A stretch of 23,872 nucleotides of DNA, taken from Verrucomicrobiales bacterium. GTDB lineage: Bacteria > Verrucomicrobiota > Verrucomicrobiae > Limisphaerales > UBA1100. Below, one piece after another: positions 7,741 through 14,380 of the stretch; within the stretch, counting starts at the first letter, position 1; the number at the start of each line of letters is the position of its first letter. The DNA lies in assembly GCA_002721895.1 (NCBI GenBank), contig PBLV01000001.1:10266-34137 (forward strand), written 5' to 3'. The notes under the pieces were generated by a model. The model saw only the letters and a program-made list of their open reading frames with translations. It ran no database searches and had not been told where the DNA came from. The translations under genes were made by a program, and so were the position numbers.

Positions 7741-9222
7741 CTACCCATCACCCTGAATCTTGGCGAGCAGGGCACGCATTGCCTTCACACGCGCCGGGTG
7801 TTGATCCCACAGGTTGGTAGTTTCAGCGGGATCGGTTTTCAAGTTAAACAACATGCCTTTGCCGGTTGCCGGCCTCACGCGGTTGGTGCCCTGTCCTAAT
7901 ATGATTTTCCACGGGCCATCTCGCAGCGTTTTCACGCCGTTGCCGGCCTGGTTGACCATCGGGCCGCGCCGGGTGGGTTTTCCAAAAAACGCCGGCAACA
8001 TATTCTCACTGTCCTCACCCGAGCCCTTGGGTAATTTCGCGCCAATTAAAGCCGCCATGGTGGCCAGCATATCCACGTGGCAAAAGACGTCGTGATTCAC
8101 CGTGCCTTTTTTAAGGCGCCCGGGCCACCGCGCGATGAACGGCACACGATGCCCGCCTTCAAACGGCCACCCCTTGTAGCCGCGCAATTCGCCGGCGGAC
8201 CGATGCCCGTTGCTGATCTGCGCCGTGCCTTCGCGTTCGCCGATCTTCACCGAACCGATTAATGGCCCGTTGTCGCTGGTGACAATCAGCAGTGTGCTTG
8301 CAGCCAGACCATGCTTTTCCAAGGCCGCCATCACGCGTCCCACGCAATGGTCCACCAGCCATACCATGTCACCCCGCACGCCGGCCTTGCTTTTGCCGGC
8401 GGCAAACTGAGGTACCAAGTGCGGCGAGTGCGGCACGGACAACGGCAGATACAAAAAGAACGGCCGCCTTTGCTGCTGCTTAGGCGTGGTGTCAGTCGCG
8501 GCGATGAAGCGCACGGCGGCATCGGTGAAACGGACATCCACGGTGGCGTTGTCCCATACCGCCGCCGCCATGCCCGAGCGCCAGCTGCCTTTCGGATTGC
8601 GATAGGTCGCCCCATTCATTCCGAGGAATTTGCCATTGGCGATAAAACAAAACGGCTGTTGATCGGTGGAACATCCAGCCGTGTAAAGGGTTTCATCAAA
8701 CCCCAACGCTTCCGGCCCGCCGAAAATCGGCTGGGTGAAATCGATGCTCTCGCTCATCGCCCGGTCCGGATCCGGCCCGTGATACCACGGTAACGGTTTG
8801 TTAAAATCCACCGTGAACCGCGGCTTGGCCATGAAACCCAGGCCCAAGTGCCATTTGCCGAACAGGCCCGTACGATAGCCGCTTTGCTGCAGCAACGACG
8901 CCAACGTCACCCGCCCGCGCTCAATCAGCGGCGGCTCGAAATTGAACAGCACACTCTTCTGCAAGCGCGTGCGCCAGCAATACCGGCCCGTGAGCAGCGC
9001 ATACCGCGAGGGAGTACAAAACGCTGCCGAACTGTGCGCATCCGTAAATCGCATCCCTTCGCGCGCCAACCGATCCATGTGCGGCGTGGGGATTTTGGAG
9101 CCGGCATTGTAGCTACCCACATCGCCGTACCCCATGTCGTCGGCCAGAATAAACACGATGTTGGGCCTATCCGCCGCGAGGGCCGACAGTGCCATCCACA
9201 AATAGAGCAATCCGATGCGCAC
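7741..9222 (-). CDS. Secreted sulfatase (arylsulfatase A-like)
   Basis: The open frame can be read from a TTG at 9249, but those first codons lie within the C-terminal end of an older gene remnant in another frame, so GTG 9222 (493 residues) is preferred; ATG 9195 is the next option. No Shine-Dalgarno site is evident. Signal peptide residues 1-16 (VRIGLLYLWMALSALA). Sulfatase features in the GTG numbering: Asp28-Asp29 in ADDMGYGD, Cys69 in CTPSR, Lys123 and His125 in GKWHLG, Asp317-Asn318 in SDNGP, and a C-terminal NLKTDPAETTNL typical of the C-terminal subdomain. It hydrolyses an unknown sulfate ester after Cys-to-formylglycine maturation. It heads a minus-strand run, sulfatase > DUF1592 > DUF1552. 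Its first 40 or so bases belong to the 80-bp direct repeat also found at 14300-14380. Confidence 0.92.
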   Translation of the reverse strand: MRIGLLYLWMALSALAADRPNIVFILADDMGYGDVGSYNAGSKIPTPHMDRLAREGMRFTDAHSSAAFCTPSRYALLTGRYCWRTRLQKSVLFNFEPPLIERGRVTLASLLQQSGYRTGLFGKWHLGLGFMAKPRFTVDFNKPLPWYHGPDPDRAMSESIDFTQPIFGGPEALGFDETLYTAGCSTDQQPFCFIANGKFLGMNGATYRNPKGSWRSGMAAAVWDNATVDVRFTDAAVRFIAATDTTPKQQQRRPFFLYLPLSVPHSPHLVPQFAAGKSKAGVRGDMVWLVDHCVGRVMAALEKHGLAASTLLIVTSDNGPLIGSVKIGEREGTAQISNGHRSAGELRGYKGWPFEGGHRVPFIARWPGRLKKGTVNHDVFCHVDMLATMAALIGAKLPKGSGEDSENMLPAFFGKPTRRGPMVNQAGNGVKTLRDGPWKIILGQGTNRVRPATGKGMLFNLKTDPAETTNLWDQHPARVKAMRALLAKIQGDG

Positions 9223-9262
9223 AGGAGTTAGCGATAAAAATCCGCCCAACGGATTTTAATTT
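9183..9262. repeat. Direct repeat copy 1 (WG-protein 3' end / sulfatase 5' end junction)
   Basis: This 80-base stretch matches 14300-14380 with three mismatches and one single-base indel. It spans the last codons of a WG-repeat-protein gene (…RWADFYR stop) and the first codons of a sulfatase gene. The two copies have the same orientation and flank the second DUF1592-DUF1552 module. Outside the stretch the flanks diverge strongly in both directions. Confidence 0.9.
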
Positions 9263-9368
9263 CAGTAGCGTTTTTGATAGCCAGACCCGGGATGGTTACT
9301 TCGTAATAATCCTTCCGATTGAGCCGATGTTGGCCATTCATGGGTTTAGATTGGTTGGCGGCAAGCGG
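9228..9368 (-). pseudogene. 3' remnant of a paralogue of the WG-repeat protein gene at 14346-15986
   Basis: On the minus strand a 46-codon frame ends with the stop at 9228-9230. Its product shares HRLNR, then YYE-TIP, and the end EIKIRW-DFYR with the last 43 residues of the intact gene at 14346-15986, but differs at many positions (for example NRKDYYEVTIP against NRPGYYEATIP). An in-frame stop (9369-9371) precedes it, and the upstream sequence is no longer recognisably homologous. It is therefore the tail of a truncated relative, not a fragment of a recent copy. No start codon or ribosome site supports expression as a small gene. Confidence 0.85.
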
Positions 9369-9390
9369 TTAGAATCGAGGTGGGTTCTTC

Positions 9391-9412
9391 CTTCTCCTGC
9401 CCCCAGGGGAAG
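9391..9412. repeat. REP-like imperfect palindrome
   Basis: CTTCTCCTG (9391-9399) and CAGGGGAAG (9404-9412) pair with one mismatch around CCCC. With the following GCGGCCCGGCTCCCTCCCTACCC it resembles the dispersed extragenic palindromes (CTCCCCC...GGGGGAG...GGCCCGGCTCCCTC type) of G+C-rich bacteria. It sits between the DUF1552 stop and the gene remnant. Only one copy is in the window, so repetitiveness is inferred from pattern. No T-run follows on either strand. Confidence 0.4.
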
Positions 9413-9471
9413 CGGCCCGGCTCCCTCCCTACCCTATGGTTTTTTGGTGAGAGTCCAGCGGCCGAGGCGAT

Positions 9472-10881
9472 TCAACTGGCTCTCATGAATTGGTCGATGG
9501 CTCCGGCTTGTTTGAGACGATTGCGTTCCATAGTAAGATCAAGGTCACCGTAGTGCTCGATGGGGTTGCCGTAGGCGTTGAGCAAGGTAGTGTACCAGTT
9601 ACTCAAAGTCTTGTGGCCTTCCGTGCCGTGGAAAGGCAAGCGGATGTAGCGGCCGGCGAGGTCGAGTTTGGAGTTTTGACCGGTCAAGAGAACCATGGGC
9701 GCTTCATTATCGGGGCCGTGGTGGCCGGCTCCGGTTTCGGGCATGTAAATGATCGTGGTATAGTCGAACAGGGTGCCGTTGCCCTCAGGAATGGACTTGA
9801 GCTTAGTGATTAAGGTGTGAACCTGCCTCATGTGATGGGTCTTGATGGCATTGCGCATGTAGGCGGCGCGGCTGTTCCCAGCGCCGCCGTGGCCGACCGC
9901 GTGGATACTTGTCTTTTCTTTGTTCTCGGGTAGGGAGGCAATCTTTGTGCCAAGGTCGTCAATGGTATAGGTCACGACGTTGGTCAGTCCGGCAGCCAGC
10001 GCGGCGATGATAACGTCGGTGAATGCGGCCTGCTTCTGAGGCAGAGTAGCATTCTGTCCTCCTCCAGCATGGATCGGGTCGATTTTTGGGAGGTGTTGGT
10101 TGATCTTGTTCCCGAGTGCTGTGACCTTTGTGTTTCGGTTTCGGATGGACTGCAAGGAGTCCACCTGGTTTTGAATCTTGCGATATTCACCGCCGTTGAG
10201 CCCGTTAAGGCGTCCGGATTCCTTTTCGCGCAGGTAATCTAACAAAGCGTTATCGGACACGACTGCACCTGGATCGTTCACGGACTTGAACAGTTCGTTG
10301 TACGCGGTCATCGGGTCTGCATAGCAGTAATTGCGTTGTTGTGGTGCAGGCGCCGAATAACCGGAGACGATCCCTGTCCGAATCTCACGGCCATGAGGAA
10401 CCGCGAGGGACATCTCCACGTGTCCAAAAGGGGAAGGGAAAAGTTTGGCGAGTTCAAAGTCGACTGTTGCCCGCTTAATGTTGCTCAAAACGTTGCGTCC
10501 AGCCTTAAACGCCCCCATGCAGCCCGAGTAGGAGTAATGCCCTCCTCCGCTGACACACATGGATATGCCGTGCAGTATGGTCATGTTCGCCTTGTGCTCG
10601 TCCAATCCTTTCAGCCAGTCGGGCAACTCATGTTTGGATAGGTCCAATTCGAAGGCTTCCTTCTCCTTGTGTTTCTTCAATTCCTCCGAGGAAAAGGAAG
10701 GGAGCCCGAATTGGGATGGCAGATTCCCGTTGGATTTTCGAATAAAGATGAATCGGTGCGGAGTTCCACGATCCGAACGCTTCGTATTCGCGGTCGCAAG
10801 GTGGGTAAACGATGGGGTGAGCGCCAGACCTGCGGTACCCAGCGCGGTTTTCTTCAAAAGTTCCCGGCGGTTGATCAACAT
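9472..10881 (-). CDS. DUF1552 protein (second copy), Tat-exported
   Basis: A 469-residue protein starting at ATG 10881, three bases after the stop of the upstream DUF1592-type gene, with AGGA seven bases before the ATG. The N-terminus NRRELLKKTALGTAGLAL is a good twin-arginine signal (RRxLLK, then hydrophobic), with a likely cleavage after about residue 31. DUF1552 signs: FIFIRKSNGNLP, LDEHKANMTILHGIS, GGHYSYSGCMGAF, a charged coiled middle (LREKESGRLNGLNGGEYRKIQNQV), HAVGHGG, and near the C-terminus YMPETGAGHHGPDNEAPMVLLTG, the counterpart of the GSNFGDSSDH block in the DUF1552 protein at 3655-4875. The two DUF1552 proteins are clearly divergent, not recent duplicates. Its function is unknown; it pairs with the DUF1592-type protein at 10885-14094. 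Confidence 0.9.
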   Translation of the reverse strand: MLINRRELLKKTALGTAGLALTPSFTHLATANTKRSDRGTPHRFIFIRKSNGNLPSQFGLPSFSSEELKKHKEKEAFELDLSKHELPDWLKGLDEHKANMTILHGISMCVSGGGHYSYSGCMGAFKAGRNVLSNIKRATVDFELAKLFPSPFGHVEMSLAVPHGREIRTGIVSGYSAPAPQQRNYCYADPMTAYNELFKSVNDPGAVVSDNALLDYLREKESGRLNGLNGGEYRKIQNQVDSLQSIRNRNTKVTALGNKINQHLPKIDPIHAGGGQNATLPQKQAAFTDVIIAALAAGLTNVVTYTIDDLGTKIASLPENKEKTSIHAVGHGGAGNSRAAYMRNAIKTHHMRQVHTLITKLKSIPEGNGTLFDYTTIIYMPETGAGHHGPDNEAPMVLLTGQNSKLDLAGRYIRLPFHGTEGHKTLSNWYTTLLNAYGNPIEHYGDLDLTMERNRLKQAGAIDQFMRAS

Positions 10882-10884
10882 AGC

Positions 10885-13800
10885 TTATTCCTTGGTGTTG
10901 CGTTTACGATAAATAAAGGAGTCGGAGGTTAAAAGGGAAACGATCACTTCATCGAAGCTGCCGTCGTTTTCGAGGTACGCTTTGTCCGCATCCATCAACG
11001 TCTTGGAGTCGGAAAGGGTTTCATTGCGCCCCAAAAAGTAGCGGAAGGCATGGCGGATGATCGATTGACGGACTTTGGTGGATTTGGCCAAACGGTCGAT
11101 CAGGTCGAACGCATCCTTGACCTCGCCATCCAGCTTGGGGTCACCCGTCCCTTCCAGCACTCCGCGGGGGTCCACGGGCAAGGTCTTGTAAACGGCCAGC
11201 GAGGCACCAAAGGAATTCAATTCTTCTCGCTTAGCCTCCTTGATCAGGTTGTCAGGGTGCTCGAGGTTTTCCAAGGTGCGATAACGGCCGAAGTCATCGT
11301 AGTTCTCGAAGGGGAAGCCGAGTGGATCCATCTTTTGGTGGCAACGCCAGCAATAGGAGTCGGCGGTCCGGTTTTCCATGCGTTGTCGAAGCGTCTTGTG
11401 GGGATCGGGAGGAATCACGGCATCCACCGTGATGGGTACGTCGGGGATCGTCCCGGCCAACAGCTTTTCGCGGATCCATTTGCCGCGGTGGATCGGGTCG
11501 GTCTCCAGGTTTTGCGCATGGGCGATCAGCCAGGCGGGATGGGTCAGGATGCCCTTGCGGTTCGGGATGGTTGCGGGTTGGCTGGGCGGGTAGTCCCAAG
11601 TTCGCCAGTCGAGGTTCCAATAGGTCGTGACCTGTTCGCCACGCATCTGCTGTCCGCTCCGGCCGAGCACCGGGCCGCCCCACCAGAATCCCATGCCGTT
11701 CTTCATGTAAGGCAGGGCTCCGGATTGGCCTTCGCTGAAATGAAGCAAAAGCCCTTCCATCAACTTCTGGAGCTTCCTGAGAATTTTGGGGTGATCGCCC
11801 TTTTTCTCACGCTGAAACTCCCAGTGGGTTCTCAGGAAAGCCTCGTGGGGCGCGACATCTTCCGGCTTCCACTCCTTCCAGTCCGTGTCCTTGAACCTGT
11901 CGTAAATACTTTTCAATGAATCTGAAGCGGCTTGCATCGATGCGTTGTCCCCATTGTGGAAGACATAGAACTTGTCGGTTGTGAGGAGTTCTTCAAAAAC
12001 GTGTTTGTCCTTCTCCAGGATGTGTTCCACCAACATGTCCCCCTCTTCGATCAGTCGGCTGACGGCTGGCTCGTGCCGGCCGGCTCCAAACCGGCTGTCG
12101 TCCTTGAAGACCTTTAACGCTTTAGGATAGCCGAAAAAGTCGCGAAAGAACCGGAGCTTCCGGATCGGCTGATCCGTCACGCTGGGGTTGATGTTGGCCG
12201 CCTGCACCGCCTCGTCGATGATCGTCCACCGATCGCGGCGCTTGAGCATCCGTCGAACCTCGCGCTCGTAATCCTCACGCGTCTTGAGCCGGCCTTCCCG
12301 TGCCGCCTTCGCCAGCTCGGAGTCCGGGCTGGAGTCGGTCAGCGCGTAGGCGAGGGCATAACTCGCATCCCTCGGCGACATCATCCGCCGGCCATGTTCA
12401 TCCGCAGCGCCCGCGCCGAACTCATGGCGGTATGCGAATTCGGTATTCAAGATCAACGACTCGACCAGTTTGCCAATTGCCTGTTGTCGCTCGAGGTTGC
12501 CCATCAACAGCTTGAGCAGTCCGCGGTTTTCCGCGCGCTCCGCTTCGCTGGGCTCACGCTCAAAAACCCTTGCGTACAACTCGTCGATCATCGCGTTGAT
12601 CCGAGCGTCGCTCACTCCGGCCTCCGAGGTTCGTTCCCTCTTGAACGAGTCGGTCCAGTCGGACATGCATTTGTCAAGGATCGCCTGATAGGTGTCACCC
12701 TTCTTCCGATGCTTCCGGATCGTCCCGGCAATGACTTGCATCTCGGCATCCTCTAACGGCTTGTAGGCGGGTGCGGAGCCCCGCTTCTTGGCTTCGCTGT
12801 AAATGAGTTCCATGTCCCAGTGATCCCAGAACAACTTCATCAGCTCGACACGATTCCGGATGCGATGGTTGGGGACACCTTGCACGAACCAGTCGCGTTC
12901 GGCCTGCAAGATGATCTTTTCGTGGTCTGCGCGCTGTTCGTTCAGATAAGGCGCCCAAGGCTCGCCCTTTATATCCTTTTCTACCCTGGTCGCGTCCTCG
13001 GTGACTTTGTACGGGGTTTCCTTGTAAGTCACGATGCTGCGGAACACCGCGTCGACGTCTTGCTTGTCGAGCCCATTGATAAACTCGGGACGTTGAATCC
13101 GATACGTTTTCTCACCGGGAAACTTTCTTGGCCGCATACCCGGGAAAGGAATGTCGACACGCACAAGCTTGGGCAGGAGCGCCTCGTCCTTCTCGCCATA
13201 AATATCCTGCAGAATGCGTTCCATGTATCCGTCGGTGGTCAGGAATCTTTCCCGTGACCGCAGGGTTTCCCGGTGCCTTAGCTCGTCCGCCATCAACGCG
13301 TACATCGCCGGGTACTGCGACCTCATCGCCGACTCGGACGACATATGCCCGGCGATCCGCTTGGCATTGCCAACCATGGTCAGCAAATGACCGGTCGTCA
13401 GAGCTTCCTTACCGTAGTACCGGACACCGACCTTATCAGGCAGGAGGAAGGGATTGGTAATTGTCCGGCGGAACTTGTCGCCACGCTCGGTCTTAGGGCT
13501 CCAGTGGACACCGCTGTCACCGGCGACCCGGTGGGAGGTTCCATAGATGGTGCGCGTCGGTTTGTAATCGAGCAGGCGGTTGGCCTTTTCATTGAAAATA
13601 AACTCACTGATCATCCAGCGTCGGTCATAAGAGTACCCCGGCAGATCCGCGTACTCGCCAGAGAAGAGGTCCTCATGCTTGACGACATTGCCGTACTCAA
13701 ATCGTTTTAATTTCTCCGCCAGTACTTTCGCTGCCTTGCCTGTGAGTTGGCTGTTCAGCCATTGCTGGAGAATTTTCTTCTCAGATTCTGACGGCTGCTT

Positions 13801-14094
13801 TTCCTTTTCTGGCGGCATTTCGCCAAGTTGGATTATTTCTTGAATCTTGCTGAAAAGCTTCTGGCGATCGACCGCGTCGATGGTTTCCAAGACATCCAGC
13901 CGTACTTTGGCCTTTTGTTTTTCAGGGCCATGGCAGGCAATGCAATAAGTGCCAAGCACTCGCGTCGCTTGCTCCTCCAGTGCAATCGGGTCTAATTCGG
14001 CAGAGGCCTTGCAGAATTGTTGGGTGATACAAACGGCCACAAAAGCCATCAAGCCCCGTAACCCAGTTTTGCAACGTGTCCAATGAATGATCAT
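10885..14094 (-). CDS. DUF1592-family planctomycete-type cytochrome-like protein (second, long form)
   Basis: 1069 residues from ATG 14094; ATG at residue 16 is an alternative, since the hydrophobic signal core (LMAFVAVCITQQF) starts there. The first domain is a PSCyt1-type cytochrome with CIACH (51-55) and GEMPP (about 91-95). A long central part follows with YSYDRRWMISEF (about 155) and no recognisable F5/8C domain. Then come a DUF1595-like segment (about 515-580, NAMIDELYARVF), a DUF1592-like segment (about 590-760, MMSPRDASYALAYAL, RFFRDFFGY), DUF1588 with GILTHPAWL and CWRCH (915-919) followed by QKMDPLGFPFENYD, and DUF1585 to the end (RHAFRYFLGRNETL). One covalent haem is likely; the second CxxCH is conserved in the family. 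Function unknown. No Shine-Dalgarno site at a usual distance; the 83 bases upstream separate it from a sulfatase remnant. It resembles the paralogue at 4872-7700 mainly in domain order. Confidence 0.9.
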   Translation of the reverse strand: MIIHWTRCKTGLRGLMAFVAVCITQQFCKASAELDPIALEEQATRVLGTYCIACHGPEKQKAKVRLDVLETIDAVDRQKLFSKIQEIIQLGEMPPEKEKQPSESEKKILQQWLNSQLTGKAAKVLAEKLKRFEYGNVVKHEDLFSGEYADLPGYSYDRRWMISEFIFNEKANRLLDYKPTRTIYGTSHRVAGDSGVHWSPKTERGDKFRRTITNPFLLPDKVGVRYYGKEALTTGHLLTMVGNAKRIAGHMSSESAMRSQYPAMYALMADELRHRETLRSRERFLTTDGYMERILQDIYGEKDEALLPKLVRVDIPFPGMRPRKFPGEKTYRIQRPEFINGLDKQDVDAVFRSIVTYKETPYKVTEDATRVEKDIKGEPWAPYLNEQRADHEKIILQAERDWFVQGVPNHRIRNRVELMKLFWDHWDMELIYSEAKKRGSAPAYKPLEDAEMQVIAGTIRKHRKKGDTYQAILDKCMSDWTDSFKRERTSEAGVSDARINAMIDELYARVFEREPSEAERAENRGLLKLLMGNLERQQAIGKLVESLILNTEFAYRHEFGAGAADEHGRRMMSPRDASYALAYALTDSSPDSELAKAAREGRLKTREDYEREVRRMLKRRDRWTIIDEAVQAANINPSVTDQPIRKLRFFRDFFGYPKALKVFKDDSRFGAGRHEPAVSRLIEEGDMLVEHILEKDKHVFEELLTTDKFYVFHNGDNASMQAASDSLKSIYDRFKDTDWKEWKPEDVAPHEAFLRTHWEFQREKKGDHPKILRKLQKLMEGLLLHFSEGQSGALPYMKNGMGFWWGGPVLGRSGQQMRGEQVTTYWNLDWRTWDYPPSQPATIPNRKGILTHPAWLIAHAQNLETDPIHRGKWIREKLLAGTIPDVPITVDAVIPPDPHKTLRQRMENRTADSYCWRCHQKMDPLGFPFENYDDFGRYRTLENLEHPDNLIKEAKREELNSFGASLAVYKTLPVDPRGVLEGTGDPKLDGEVKDAFDLIDRLAKSTKVRQSIIRHAFRYFLGRNETLSDSKTLMDADKAYLENDGSFDEVIVSLLTSDSFIYRKRNTKE
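10889..10892 (-). promoter_or_regulatory. Shine-Dalgarno site (AAGGAA core AGGA) for the second DUF1552 gene
   Basis: AGGA on the minus strand seven bases before the ATG at 10881, overlapping the last codons of the DUF1592-type gene (stop at 10885-10887). It supports translation of the pair from one mRNA. Confidence 0.5.
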
Positions 14095-14177
14095 TTCTGC
14101 AGTATTCTGGTTCCTAAAAAATGGAGATAAACCCTTTATTGGCCTCGTAATTCTTCAAGCCCTTAAGGCAGCTTTTT

Positions 14178-14339
14178 TTATGACGCATGGATTGATCTAA
14201 CAAGGTCAAAATAGGAACTGGCAAGGGTACCACCCACGTCCCCGCACCCCATGTCATCGGACAAGATCAGGACGATGTTCGGCTTGCCCGTCCCGAGAGC
14301 CGACAGTGCCATCCACAAATAAAGCAATCCGATGCGCAC
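14178..14339 (-). pseudogene. 5' fragment of a sulfatase gene (truncated)
   Basis: A GTG at 14339 opens a 53-codon frame ending at TAA 14178-14180. It begins with the same residues as the sulfatase at 7741-9222 (VRIGLLYLWMALSAL), then continues with GTGKPNIVLILSDDMGCGDVGG, the metal-binding Asp-Asp strand of another sulfatase, and then loses similarity at about residue 38. The catalytic Cys motif and all later parts are missing, so no enzyme can be made. Its first 40 bases are inside the direct repeat, whereas the following bases are much less similar to the intact sulfatase, so it is a hybrid or an old paralogue. It follows the WG-repeat protein gene by six bases, the same order as the remnant plus sulfatase at 9222-9368. 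Confidence 0.85.
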
Positions 14340-14380
14340 AGGAGTTTAGCGATAAAAATCCACCCAACGGATTTTGATTT
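14300..14380. repeat. Direct repeat copy 2 (WG-protein 3' end / sulfatase 5' end junction)
   Basis: The 81-base partner of 9183-9262: three mismatches and one extra T. Here it covers the stop of the intact WG-repeat protein gene and the first codons of the truncated sulfatase. Distance between copies is about 5.1 kb. Confidence 0.9.

Noticed and set aside
14150..14180. GCCCTTAAGGC followed by T-run (plus strand), as an intrinsic terminator
   Set aside because: The palindrome has almost no loop, only three G-C pairs can stack in a realistic hairpin, and no plus-strand gene ends there.
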